The notes under the pieces: generated by a model
Databases searched by the model: none
What the model saw: only the letters and a program-made list of their open reading frames with translations
What the model was told of the DNA's origin: nothing
Origin: Rhodoferax sp.
GTDB taxonomy: Bacteria; Pseudomonadota; Gammaproteobacteria; Burkholderiales; Burkholderiaceae_C
Assembly (NCBI RefSeq): GCF_023700745.1
Contig: NZ_JAMPYG010000025.1
Span: forward strand, 1 to 34,409
Length of the DNA: 34,409 nucleotides
Reading direction: 5' to 3'
In this document: in pieces, positions 26,459 through 34,409 of the stretch
Layout: each line of letters begins with the position of its first letter
Position numbering within the stretch: position 1 is the first letter of the stretch
Translations under genes and position numbers: made by a program

Positions 26459-27457
26459 ATGAAAAAACGTGAATTGACAAAACTTGCAATCAAAGCCATC
26501 GCTGCTTGCGCATTATTTACCGGTGCTGCCGGCACTATCGGCATCGCCCATGCGCAGACCAAGCTTAAATGGGCACACGTCTATGAGACGTCCGAGCCAT
26601 TTCACAAATGGTCGGTCTGGGCGGGTGACGAGATCAAGAAGCGAACCAATGGCCGCTACGAAGTGCAGGTCTTTCCGGCCTCATCGCTGGGCAAGGAGTC
26701 CGACATCAACCAGGGCCTGACGCTGGGCACCGTGGACATCATCCTGACTGGCGCGAGTTTTGCAGCTTCCAACTACCCGCCGCTGGCTGTGACCTACTTC
26801 CCGTTCATTTTCCGCGACTCCGAGCACCAGTTGAAGTACGCCAAGAGCGATGTGTTCCGGGAACTGGCCAAAGGCTATGACGACAAGACCGGCAACCACA
26901 TCACGGCCCTGAACTACTACGGCGCCCGCCAAGTGACGTCCAATCGCCCGATCGTCAAACCCGAAGACATGAAGGGTCTGAAGATTCGCGTGCCCGACGC
27001 GCCAGCTTACGTCGCGTTCCCCAAGTCACTGGGCGCCAACGCCACACCGATTGCCTTTGCCGAGGTCTATCTGGCACTGCAGAACGGCACCGTGGACGCA
27101 CAGGAAAACCCGCTGCCCACCATCCTGGCCAAGAAGTTCTTTGAAGTCCAAAAGAACATCTCGCTGACCGGTCACATCGTGGACTCGCTGCTCACCGTCG
27201 TTGGCGGGCCGCTGTGGAACAAGCTGTCCGAGGCTGACCGAAAAATTTTCAACGACGTGATGCAGGAAGCCGCCGAGAAAACCGGCCGTGAAATCATTGC
27301 CTCGGAAACCCGTCTGGTTGACGAGTTCAAGCAAAAAGGCATCAACGTCATCACGGTGGACAAGAACGCCTTCCGTGAGGCGGTGCTGAAAAACGCCAAA
27401 CCGACCGACTACGGGTACCGCCAGTCTGACTACGACCGCATCATTGCCATCAAATAA
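26459..27457 (+). CDS. dctP: TRAP transporter substrate-binding protein (DctP family)
   Basis: A 332-residue periplasmic binding protein with a long Sec signal (about residues 1-34, ending at AHAQ). LKWAHVYETSEPFHKWSVWAGDEIKKRTNGRYEVQVFPASSLGKE is the DctP start, and the ligand-carboxylate Arg is probably in GLKIRVPDAPAY. NGTVDAQENPLPTI is the family motif contacting the ligand. GAGGCG precedes ATG 26459. It is followed by dctQ after 11 bases. Ligands of this subfamily are C4-C6 organic and sugar acids. The gap to gntR is only 38 bases without a visible promoter, so both are probably on one transcript. Confidence 0.93.
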   Translation: MKKRELTKLAIKAIAACALFTGAAGTIGIAHAQTKLKWAHVYETSEPFHKWSVWAGDEIKKRTNGRYEVQVFPASSLGKESDINQGLTLGTVDIILTGASFAASNYPPLAVTYFPFIFRDSEHQLKYAKSDVFRELAKGYDDKTGNHITALNYYGARQVTSNRPIVKPEDMKGLKIRVPDAPAYVAFPKSLGANATPIAFAEVYLALQNGTVDAQENPLPTILAKKFFEVQKNISLTGHIVDSLLTVVGGPLWNKLSEADRKIFNDVMQEAAEKTGREIIASETRLVDEFKQKGINVITVDKNAFREAVLKNAKPTDYGYRQSDYDRIIAIK

Positions 27458-27468
27458 ACGCGCGAACC

Positions 27469-28035
27469 ATGCAAGACATTGATGCGCTCCCCCATGTCAT
27501 GGGGGAGGACGGCCAGTTCCATGCCCAGGATGACGCCGTCGATCTTTCCGGCACCACGCTGGAAGCCTGGGTGGCGCTGGGTATCTTCTGGCTACTCGGC
27601 GCCACCGTGTTTTACCAATTTTTTACCCGTTATGTGCTCAACGACTCCGCCGCGTGGACCGAGGAGATTGCGCGTTACCTGCTGATCGGCGTGGTTTTTA
27701 TCGGTGCCTGCATTGGCGTTCACAAGAACAACCACATTCAGGTGGACTTTTTTTACAGGTTCATGCCGCCAAAGGTGGCCCGCCTCATGGCCACCGGGGT
27801 GGACGTGATGCGCGTGATATTCCTGGTCGCTTTCGCGGTGCTCACGCTGATGCTGATGAACAAGCTGAGCAATGCGCGCATGACGATGATCGATCTGCCG
27901 ATGAACCTGGTCTATGGCGTCTGCATGGCCGGTTTTGTGGCCATGGCCTGGCGTGCCATCCAGGTCGCACGCATTCACTGGAAGCGCGGCTACAGCGTGC
28001 TCGAACGTCCTGAAACCACCATGGAAGAGGCTTAA
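27469..28035 (+). CDS. dctQ: TRAP transporter small permease (DctQ)
   Basis: A 188-residue protein with four membrane helices at about residues 31-50, 65-84, 108-128 and 143-163. YVLNDSAAWTEEIARYLLIGVVFIGACIGVHKNNHIQVDFF is the DctQ signature. The hydrophilic N-terminal 27 residues (DALPHVMGEDGQFHAQDD) are longer than usual. It joins DctM in the inner membrane. The gene lies between dctP and dctM with gaps of 11 bases on each side. Confidence 0.92.
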   Translation: MQDIDALPHVMGEDGQFHAQDDAVDLSGTTLEAWVALGIFWLLGATVFYQFFTRYVLNDSAAWTEEIARYLLIGVVFIGACIGVHKNNHIQVDFFYRFMPPKVARLMATGVDVMRVIFLVAFAVLTLMLMNKLSNARMTMIDLPMNLVYGVCMAGFVAMAWRAIQVARIHWKRGYSVLERPETTMEEA

Positions 28036-28046
28036 GCGAAATCCCT

Positions 28047-29444
28047 ATGCTGAAAATCATTTTTCTGTTGCTCCTGGGTGGGGGCATTCCGGTGGCCATG
28101 GCCATGGCCGGTTCTGCACTGCTCTACATTTGGTGGACCGGCACGCTGCCGTCGTATGTGGTGATCCACCGCATGATCAGCGGCATCGACAGTTTTCCGC
28201 TGCTGGCCGTGCCCTTCTTTATTTTGGCGGGCAACCTGATGAACAACGCCGGTATCACCAATCGCATCTACAACTACGCGCTGGCGTTGGTGGGCTGGAT
28301 GAAGGGGGGGCTGGGCCATGTCAACGTGCTGGGCTCGGTGATTTTTGCCGGCATGAGCGGCACCGCCATTGCCGATGCGGCTGGTCTCGGCACGATTGAA
28401 ATCAAGGCGATGACGGATCACGGCTACAGCAAGGAATTCGCTGTCGGCGTGACGGCGGCCTCTGCCACGCTCGGCCCGATTATTCCGCCAAGCTTGCCGT
28501 TCGTGATTTACGGCATGATGGCCAACGTCAGCGTCGGCTCGCTGTTTCTGGCCGGTATTTTGCCGGGCGTGTTCATGGCATTTCTGATGATGCTGACCGT
28601 GGCCTACTTTGCCCACAAGAACGGCTGGGGCGCCGACATCAAATTCGAGTGGCCGCGGGTGATCAAGGCATTGATCGAAACCGGCGCTGTGATTGGCTGG
28701 CCGGTGGTGCTGTGGCTGCTGATTGTCAAAGGCGGTCTGCCGGCGCAATTGACGGTGTTTGCCGGCCTGGTCGCGCTGTTCATCGCTGACAAGCTGTTCA
28801 AGTTCCAGGCCGCGCTGCCGATCATGACGCCAGTGCTGTTGATCGGCGGCATGACGACCGGTATTTTCACGCCCACCGAGGGCGCCATTGCCGCCTGCCT
28901 GTGGGCCATGGTGCTGGGCTTTGCCTGGTACCGGACCCTGAACTTCAAGTCGTTCGTCAAGGTCTGCCTGGACACCGTGGAGACCACCAGCACGGTACTG
29001 TTCATTGTGGCCGCAGCCAGCATTTTCGGCTGGATGCTCACCGCCACCGGCGTCACCGCCGCCATCAGTGAATGGGTGCTGGGGTTTACACAAAACCCGT
29101 ACATGTTCCTGCTGCTGGCCAACCTGCTGATGCTGTTCGTCGGCTGCTTCCTGGAGCCCACCGCCGCCATCACCATCCTGGTGCCGATCCTGATTCCGAT
29201 CTGTCAGAAGCTCGGTATCGACTTGGTGCACTTCGGCCTTGTGATGGTGCTCAACCTGATGATTGGGTTGCTCCATCCGCCCATGGGCATGGTACTGTTT
29301 GTGCTAGCGCGGGTCGCCAAACTGTCGGTTGAAAGAACCACGGTGGCGATTCTGCCCTGGCTGCTGCCCTTGCTGGGCAGTCTGGCCGTCATCACCTACT
29401 TTCCGAAGCTGATCCTGTGGCTTCCCAACATGGTTTTCAATTAA
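28047..29444 (+). CDS. dctM: TRAP transporter large permease (DctM)
   Basis: A 465-residue membrane protein of about 12-13 helices that carries out sodium-driven uptake. GIDSFPLLAVPFFILAGNLMN, GSVIFAGMSGTAIADAAGLGTIEIKAM, ASATLGPIIPPSLPFVIYGMMA and TPTEGAIAA are the conserved DctM blocks. It is somewhat longer than the usual 425 residues, with extra residues in the region of 195-230. The following uxaA ATG comes directly after its TAA stop, so coupling between transport and dehydration is tight. Confidence 0.94.
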   Translation: MLKIIFLLLLGGGIPVAMAMAGSALLYIWWTGTLPSYVVIHRMISGIDSFPLLAVPFFILAGNLMNNAGITNRIYNYALALVGWMKGGLGHVNVLGSVIFAGMSGTAIADAAGLGTIEIKAMTDHGYSKEFAVGVTAASATLGPIIPPSLPFVIYGMMANVSVGSLFLAGILPGVFMAFLMMLTVAYFAHKNGWGADIKFEWPRVIKALIETGAVIGWPVVLWLLIVKGGLPAQLTVFAGLVALFIADKLFKFQAALPIMTPVLLIGGMTTGIFTPTEGAIAACLWAMVLGFAWYRTLNFKSFVKVCLDTVETTSTVLFIVAAASIFGWMLTATGVTAAISEWVLGFTQNPYMFLLLANLLMLFVGCFLEPTAAITILVPILIPICQKLGIDLVHFGLVMVLNLMIGLLHPPMGMVLFVLARVAKLSVERTTVAILPWLLPLLGSLAVITYFPKLILWLPNMVFN

Positions 29445-30971
29445 ATGACACCTTTTATCCGCCTCCACCCCAACGATGATGTGCTGATTGCCCGCACCCA
29501 ACTGGTCAGCGGCAGCCTGGTTGATGGCATCCCGATCAAGGGCCTGATTCCGGCCGGTCACAAAATTGCGGCACATGCCATCGCCCCCGGCGCGCCGGTG
29601 CGACGCTACAACCAGGTCATCGGTTTTGCCAGCAAGCCGATCGGCGCCGGCGAGCACATCCATTCCCACAACCTCGACATGGGGCCGGACAAGGGCGACT
29701 TCGCACGCGATTACGCCTTTGGCGCCGACCTCAAGCCTGAGCCGGCCCGCCGTGAGGCCACATTCATGGGGTTCAAACGCGCCGACGGCCGCGTGGCCAC
29801 GCGCAATTACATTGGCATCCTGTCGAGTGTCAATTGCTCTGCCACCGCCGCGCGGGCAATTGCCGACCACTTCTCGCGCCAGAACCATCCTGCAGCGCTG
29901 GCCGATTTTCCCAATGTCGATGGCGTGGTGGCACTGACCCACGGCACGGGCTGCGGCATGGACAGCGACGGCCTGGGGCTGCAGATTTTGCAGCGCACAC
30001 TGACTGGTTACGCAACCCACGCCAACTTTGCCGCTGTGCTGGTGGTGGGGCTGGGCTGCGAGTCCAACCAGATCAATGCCTGGCTGGCCAATGGCAGTCT
30101 GCGCGAAGGCGACACCTTGCGCACCTTCAGCATTCAGGACACCGGCGGCACGGCCAAAACGGTCGCCAAGGGTATCGCGCTGATCAAGGACATGCTGCCC
30201 CAGGCCAATGCGGTCCGGCGCGAACCCTGCAGCGCTGCACACATCACCATCGGCCTGCAATGCGGCGGCTCGGACGGCTACTCCGGCATCAGTGCCAACC
30301 CGGCACTGGGCGCCGCAGTGGACCTGCTGGTGGCGCACGGCGGTTCGGCCATCCTGAGCGAAACTCCGGAAATCTATGGCGCCGAACACCTGCTGACGCG
30401 TCGCGCCGTCAACCGCGCAGTCGGTGAAAAACTGATCGAGCGCATCAAGTGGTGGGAGCACTACACCCAGATCAACGACGGCGAGATGAACAACAACCCG
30501 TCGCCCGGCAACAAGGCCGGCGGCCTGACCACCATCCTGGAAAAATCGCTGGGTGCGGTCGCCAAAGGCGGCACCAGCAACCTGCAGGCGGTGTATGAAT
30601 ACGCTGAGAAAGTTACCACGCATGGCTTTGTCTACATGGACACGCCCGGCTATGACCCGGTCAGCGCGACCGGCCAGGTGGCCGGCGGTGCCAACCTGAT
30701 CTGCTTTACCACCGGGCGCGGCTCGGCCTACGGCTGCGCTCCTGCGCCCTCACTCAAGCTGGCGACCAACTCGGTGCTGTGGCGCCGGCAGGAAGACGAC
30801 ATGGACCTGAACTGTGGCGAGATCATCGACGGCAGCAGCACCATTGCAGAGATGGGGCAGCGCATTTTCGAGCTGGTCCTGGCCACGGCGTCAGGGGCCA
30901 AAAGCAAGAGCGAGTTGCACGGCTACGGACAAAACGAGTTTGTCCCCTGGCAAGTTGGCGCGGTGATGTAA
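29445..30971 (+). CDS. uxaA: UxaA/GarD-family sugar-acid dehydratase (altronate dehydratase-like)
   Basis: A 508-residue fused protein: an N-terminal SAF domain (residues 1-80, LHPNDDVLIARTQLVSG) and the C-terminal UxaA dehydratase domain (about 105-508). Conserved metal-site and active-site Cys candidates are C131 (VNCSAT), C170 (GTGCGMD), C205 (GLGCESNQ) and C273 (LQCGGSDGYSG); LNCGEIIDG is also present. Family members dehydrate D-altronate, galactarate or related acids to 2-keto-3-deoxy acids using iron. No uxaB/uxaC or KDG kinase gene is nearby, so the altronate name is a family label rather than a prediction. The gene starts directly at the dctM stop. Its keto-deoxy product could feed the SDR-FAH arm at 15705-17350. 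Confidence 0.88.
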   Translation: MTPFIRLHPNDDVLIARTQLVSGSLVDGIPIKGLIPAGHKIAAHAIAPGAPVRRYNQVIGFASKPIGAGEHIHSHNLDMGPDKGDFARDYAFGADLKPEPARREATFMGFKRADGRVATRNYIGILSSVNCSATAARAIADHFSRQNHPAALADFPNVDGVVALTHGTGCGMDSDGLGLQILQRTLTGYATHANFAAVLVVGLGCESNQINAWLANGSLREGDTLRTFSIQDTGGTAKTVAKGIALIKDMLPQANAVRREPCSAAHITIGLQCGGSDGYSGISANPALGAAVDLLVAHGGSAILSETPEIYGAEHLLTRRAVNRAVGEKLIERIKWWEHYTQINDGEMNNNPSPGNKAGGLTTILEKSLGAVAKGGTSNLQAVYEYAEKVTTHGFVYMDTPGYDPVSATGQVAGGANLICFTTGRGSAYGCAPAPSLKLATNSVLWRRQEDDMDLNCGEIIDGSSTIAEMGQRIFELVLATASGAKSKSELHGYGQNEFVPWQVGAVM

Positions 30972-30976
30972 CCTTG

Positions 30977-32041
30977 ATGCCCAAATCCTTTCAGGCGGCC
31001 GACTTACAGGTTCAGGTCGCGGCGGTTTTGGTCGCCGCCGGCAGTTCCCCCGAAGAAGCTGACACCGTTGCGGCCAACCTGGTGCTGGCCAACCTGAGCG
31101 GCCACGACTCGCATGGCGTGGGCATGCTGCCGCGCTATGTGGACGCGGTGCTCGAAGGCGGTCTACAGCCGAACCACAGCGTGCAGGTGGTGCTGGACAG
31201 CGGGTCATTGCTGACGCTGGATGGGCAGCGCGGTTATGGCCAGGTCGTCGGTGAGCAGGCCATGGCACTCGGCATCCGCCGTGCCCAAACCCATGGCAGT
31301 TGCATCATGACGCTGGCCAATGCACACCATCTGGGACGCATCGGGCACTTCGCCGAACTGGCGGTGGCGCAGGGCCTGGTGTCGCTGCATTTTGTCAATG
31401 TGCTGTCGCGCCCTGTGGTCGCGCCTTTTGGCGGCGGCGACGGGCGCTTCGGCACCAACCCCTGCTGCATTGGCGTGCCGCTCAAGGGGCGCGAAGCTTT
31501 TGTGCTGGACTTTGCCACCAGCCGCGTGGCGCAGGGCAAGATGCGGGTGGCACACAACGAAGGCCGGCGCGTCGAACCCGGCACGCTGATTGACGAACAC
31601 GGCCGACCCAGCACGGACCCGGGTGTCGTGGTGGTGCCCCAAAGCAATGGCTTGTTTGGTGCGCTGCTGGCCTTTGGCGAGCACAAGGGTTACGGCCTGG
31701 CGGTCGCCTGCGAACTGCTGGGTGGTGCGCTGACCGGCGGCGGCACCTGGCACAAGTCGTGCAACCCGGACGTGCGTGCCGTGGTTAACGGCATGCTGAC
31801 CATTCTGATAGATCCCGCCAAGCTGGGCACCCAGGCCGCTTTTGAGCAGGAAGCCCTGGCTTTCATCGACTGGCTTGGCGCCGGGCCCGTCGCACCCGGC
31901 TTTGACGCCGTGCAAATTGCCGGTGACCCGGAACGTGCTTACCGCCAGCAACGCCAAGCCGAGGGCATCGCGGTGGACGCCCAGACCTGGCAAGAGTTGG
32001 TGGCGGCCGGCCACAAGGTCGGTGTGTCTTTGCCAAACTGA
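30977..32041 (+). CDS. LDH2/malate dehydrogenase-family oxidoreductase 2
   Basis: A 354-residue LDH2-family protein, equal in length to that at 21506 but clearly divergent. GHDSHGVGMLPRYVDAVLEGGL (near residue 37), NAHHLGRIGHFAE, PFGGGDGRFGTNPCCIGVPL and GEHKGYGLAVACELLGGALTGGG are family blocks. ATG 30977 (MPKSFQAADLQ) lies five bases after the uxaA stop. It may oxidise the hydroxy acid released by the FAH hydrolase, or act on the sugar acid itself. It is the last plus-strand gene; 46 bases then separate it from the convergent enolase-family gene. Confidence 0.88.
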   Translation: MPKSFQAADLQVQVAAVLVAAGSSPEEADTVAANLVLANLSGHDSHGVGMLPRYVDAVLEGGLQPNHSVQVVLDSGSLLTLDGQRGYGQVVGEQAMALGIRRAQTHGSCIMTLANAHHLGRIGHFAELAVAQGLVSLHFVNVLSRPVVAPFGGGDGRFGTNPCCIGVPLKGREAFVLDFATSRVAQGKMRVAHNEGRRVEPGTLIDEHGRPSTDPGVVVVPQSNGLFGALLAFGEHKGYGLAVACELLGGALTGGGTWHKSCNPDVRAVVNGMLTILIDPAKLGTQAAFEQEALAFIDWLGAGPVAPGFDAVQIAGDPERAYRQQRQAEGIAVDAQTWQELVAAGHKVGVSLPN

Positions 32042-32087
32042 ATTGAACTAATCACTGGGCAATGGCTGCGGCCAGTTGGATTCCCAA

Positions 32088-33284
32088 TCATGATTTGGAC
32101 CAACGCACCGTGGCATCCGCGCGCTGGTGCAGATCAGGCAGCAGCTCCAGCCCGAGCCCGGGCTTGTCGTTGAGACTGATCATGCCGTTTTTCACGGTGG
32201 GCAACTCCGTCACCAATTCCTTGTACCAGCCGCTGTAGAAGGCGCGAACGCTTTCCTGGATCAGCGCATTGGGGGCATGCAGGGACAGATGGGTGGACGC
32301 CGCCCACACCACCGGGCCGGTGCAATCGTGCGGCGCCACCGGCAGTTGCCAGGCGTCGGCCATTGCGGCGATCTTGCGGGCCTCGGTCAGGCCGCCGCAC
32401 CAGCTCAAATCCAGCATGGCGACGCCGGCCACGCCGGTTTGCAGATAGTCCTTGAAACCCCATTTGTAGCTGAGTGTCTCGCTGGCACAAATCAGGGCCT
32501 CGCAGTCTTTGGCGTATTGTTTGAGCAAGTCGAGGCTGTCCATGCGGATGGCGTCCTCGTGCCAGAAGGTGTTGAAAGGCTTGAGTGCGCGCGCAATCTT
32601 CTGCGCCATGGGCAGACGCCACAGGCTGTGGAACTCGACCATGATGTCCATCTTGTCGCCCACCGCATCGCGGATCTTGCGGAACGGTTCAAGCGCGGTG
32701 TCGAGGTTGGCGTTGCTGATGTACTGGCCGTCGCTCTTTTCGGCGGCCGGGTCGAAGGGCCAGATTTTCATGCCCGTGATGCCCTCGCTCAGCAGCGACA
32801 GGGCGACTTCGTCGGCCCGGTGCAGGAAACCTTCCAGGTCTTCATAAGGCCCTGCGTGTTGCCCCAGGCCCCAGTTGGCCGTGCTCTGGTTGACGGTATG
32901 GCGCACATACTTGTACCCGGCACAGGTGTTGTAGATGCGGATAGCGTCGCGGCTCTTGCCACCCAGCGCGGTATGAACCGGCATGTTGGCGGCCTTGCCG
33001 AAGATGTCCCACAACGCGATGTCGACCGCCGAATTGCCGCGCGTCTCGGCGCCGGAGCCGCGCCAGCCCAGGTAGCCGGTGATGTCCTTGTTGCGTGCCT
33101 CAATGGCCAGGGGGTCCTTGCCCAACAGCTTGGGTCCGACCCACTCGTGGATGTAGGCTTCTACCGCTTGTGCCCCCATGAAGGTTTCGCCCAGGCCGAC
33201 CAAGCCCTCGTCGGTATGGATACGGACCCAGATGATGTTGGGAAACTCGCCCAGCCGCAGGGTTTCAACTTTGGTGATCTTCAT
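32088..33284 (-). CDS. Enolase-superfamily (mandelate racemase/MLE) sugar-acid dehydratase
   Basis: A 398-residue enolase-superfamily protein. The capping domain (MKITKVETLRLG...LVGLGETF) is N-terminal. Predicted Mg ligands are E217 (VEFHS), E243 (WHEDAI) and E269 (ASET), with H319 (APHD) as the acid/base; H219, two after the first ligand, mirrors the D-x-H of D-galactonate and D-gluconate dehydratases. K173 (GMKIWPFD) is also conserved. Acid-sugar dehydration is therefore more likely than racemisation; the substrate is not determined. GGAG precedes the ATG at 33284. It lies downstream of a TRAP binding-protein gene, with an intrinsic terminator between. Confidence 0.87.
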   Translation of the reverse strand: MKITKVETLRLGEFPNIIWVRIHTDEGLVGLGETFMGAQAVEAYIHEWVGPKLLGKDPLAIEARNKDITGYLGWRGSGAETRGNSAVDIALWDIFGKAANMPVHTALGGKSRDAIRIYNTCAGYKYVRHTVNQSTANWGLGQHAGPYEDLEGFLHRADEVALSLLSEGITGMKIWPFDPAAEKSDGQYISNANLDTALEPFRKIRDAVGDKMDIMVEFHSLWRLPMAQKIARALKPFNTFWHEDAIRMDSLDLLKQYAKDCEALICASETLSYKWGFKDYLQTGVAGVAMLDLSWCGGLTEARKIAAMADAWQLPVAPHDCTGPVVWAASTHLSLHAPNALIQESVRAFYSGWYKELVTELPTVKNGMISLNDKPGLGLELLPDLHQRADATVRWSKS

Positions 33285-33295
33285 TCAGACTCCAG

Positions 33296-33328
33296 AAAAA
33301 AAGGCCGCAAAGGCGCACCCTTGCGGCC
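33296..33328 (-). terminator. Intrinsic terminator between dctP2 and the enolase-family gene
   Basis: Read on the minus strand, GGCCGCAA and TTGCGGCC (arms 33321-33328 and 33303-33310) pair perfectly and extend by two G-C pairs beyond one mismatch; seven T residues follow (33302-33296). It lies 15 bases after the dctP2 stop and 12 bases before the next ATG. It should give dctP2 much more transcript than the downstream dehydratase gene. Confidence 0.82.
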
Positions 33329-33342
33329 GTTTGCCAGGCAAC

Positions 33343-34356
33343 TTATTTCCCGCCGCGAACTTTCTTCAGTTCGGCGAAAACAACATCAATCGCTTCGGCG
33401 CCAATGCTGGCGGTGTGCTTCTCATACACCGGCTTGACCTTCTCGAACATGCGGCGCTGCTCGGCCGGTGTGATCTCGTTGACGACCATGCCCTTGGCCT
33501 TGAGGCCCGCCAGTGCCGTGTCGCTTTGGGTGCGAATGGTGGCGCGTTGCACTTTCTGACCCTCGATGGCCGCCTCACGCAACACCGCCTGCTCCTGCGG
33601 ATTGAGCTGATCCCACAACTTCTTGCTGTAGAGAATCAGGAACGGTGTGTAGGCATGGCGTGTCACGCTCAGGTACTTCTGTACTTCGTAAAACTTGGAG
33701 GTGTCGATGGTCACAAAGGGGTTCTCCTGGCCATCGATCGTTTTGGTTTCCAGTGCGGTGAACACTTCACCGAAGGCCATGGGGACGGCGTTGGTGCCCA
33801 GTGTCTTGAAGGTGTCGAGGAAGATGTTGTTTTGCATCACGCGCACCTTGACGCCTTCAAAATCTTCCACCTTGGCCACGGCACGCTTGCTGTTGGTCAG
33901 GTTGCGGAAACCGTTTTCCCAGTAGGCCAGGTTGACCAGCCCGGCTGCTTCGAGCTTCTTGTTGAAGTACTGGCCGGCCGGACCGTCCAGAACAGCGTCA
34001 GCTTCCTTCTCATTGGCAAACAGGAAGGGCAGGTCAAAGACGCCCAGTTCCTTAATGATGCCGACCAGCGGCGAGCTGGAGGTGCAGACCATCTCCTGGG
34101 TGCCGGCGCGCAGCGCCTGGGTGGCGGGCAGGTCGCCGCCTGCCGCACCGCCCCAGAAAGCGTTGATCTTCATCTTGCCGCCGGTCTTCGCATTGAGCAC
34201 CTCCTGCATCTTCTTGACGCCGGCGCCCACCGGGTGATCTTCGTTGACACCGTTGGTGAGCTTGATGGTGCGCTCGGCGAACTGGGCAAAGCTGGAAGTA
34301 GCCACCAGCAAGGCGGCACCGGCAATCACCGATGCAATGGTTCTGCGTTTGAACAT
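33343..34356 (-). CDS. TRAP transporter substrate-binding protein 2 (DctP family)
   Basis: A 337-residue DctP-family periplasmic binding protein with a Sec signal (residues 1-24, ending SSFAQ). IKLTNGVNEDHPVGAGVKKMQEVLNAKTGGKMKI, VKVRVMQNNIFLDTFKTLGTNAVPMAFGEVFTALETKTIDGQENPF and HAYTPFLILYSKKLW are clear family blocks; the R of VRVMQ fits the carboxylate-binding Arg. AAGGAGAC precedes the ATG at 34356. No DctQ/DctM pair follows it in the window; it may use the DctQM at 27469-29444 or membrane genes beyond the right edge. The binding protein at 26459 is of the same family but only distantly similar. Confidence 0.92.
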   Translation of the reverse strand: MFKRRTIASVIAGAALLVATSSFAQFAERTIKLTNGVNEDHPVGAGVKKMQEVLNAKTGGKMKINAFWGGAAGGDLPATQALRAGTQEMVCTSSSPLVGIIKELGVFDLPFLFANEKEADAVLDGPAGQYFNKKLEAAGLVNLAYWENGFRNLTNSKRAVAKVEDFEGVKVRVMQNNIFLDTFKTLGTNAVPMAFGEVFTALETKTIDGQENPFVTIDTSKFYEVQKYLSVTRHAYTPFLILYSKKLWDQLNPQEQAVLREAAIEGQKVQRATIRTQSDTALAGLKAKGMVVNEITPAEQRRMFEKVKPVYEKHTASIGAEAIDVVFAELKKVRGGK

Positions 34357-34409
34357 GGTTGTCTCCTTTTATATGAACGACAGGGGTGGGGGAAAATTTT
34401 GTCAGCGCA

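Noticed and set aside
28032..30623. Long minus-strand frames opposite dctM and uxaA
   Set aside because: Composition is that of antisense shadows, and the plus-strand genes are tightly packed with proper starts.
17502..32041. Reading the block as a sulfolactate pathway (TTT transporter, LDH2 as ComC, UxaA family as SuyAB)
   Set aside because: SuyA and SuyB are separate proteins while UxaA here is fused with its SAF domain; no sulfite exporter or sulfite dehydrogenase gene is present, and kinase/PdxA2 would be unexplained.
32127..33437. A 436-codon plus-strand frame opposite the enolase-family gene and the end of dctP2
   Set aside because: It spans an intrinsic terminator and two real minus-strand genes; no domain is visible.

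Overview
The window looks like chromosome from a betaproteobacterium of the order Burkholderiales, most likely Comamonadaceae (Rhodoferax/Polaromonas-like). This rests on the accA-tilS-lysC-tRNA-Ser block, the many tripartite tricarboxylate (TctC/Bug) and TRAP transport genes, and GC-rich coding. It is an inference from gene content, not a database match.

Left part (1-5958): the 3' end of an AlkA-type DNA glycosylase, then accA, tilS and lysC, a tRNA-Ser(GCU) and its intrinsic terminator. A group II intron with its own reverse transcriptase is inserted exactly at the end of the terminator T-tract (3942-5821). Its domain V carries a CGC triad and its position behind a terminator is typical of class C (IIC) introns.

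Middle (5959-15624): a minus-strand operon in the order aotJ-aotQ-aotM-aotO-aotP, a basic amino-acid (arginine/ornithine type) ABC transporter with an embedded M14-family deacylase, followed by an exported AttH/CrtC-like protein. Then a two-domain APH-like kinase/AAA P-loop protein on the plus strand converges with mutS on the minus strand.

Right part (15705-34356): about 18.6 kb of sugar-acid catabolism. A short minus-strand arm encodes a 2-keto-3-deoxy-sugar-acid dehydrogenase (SDR) and an FAH-family diketo acid hydrolase. Divergent from it runs a long plus-strand array: TctC-TctB-TctA transporter, SDR, a 23-codon small ORF, an LDH2-family dehydrogenase, a DUF1537 sugar-acid kinase, PdxA2, a second SDR, a GntR/FCD regulator, a TRAP transporter DctP-DctQ-DctM, a UxaA-type dehydratase and a second LDH2-family dehydrogenase. 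A minus-strand pair (TRAP binding protein, enolase-superfamily dehydratase) converges on its end.

I read the right part as two joined routes. One is a C4-acid route (kinase plus PdxA2, ending at a triose phosphate). The other is a non-phosphorylative C5/C6-aldonate route (dehydratase, SDR, FAH hydrolase, ending at pyruvate plus a hydroxy acid). No aldolase gene is present, which fits both routes. The block is probably controlled by the GntR protein encoded within it: near-identical AATTGGCCTKACCA sites lie in the divergent SDR/tctC promoter region and just upstream of gntR. The substrates are unknown, and this block is the best candidate for undescribed biology in the window.
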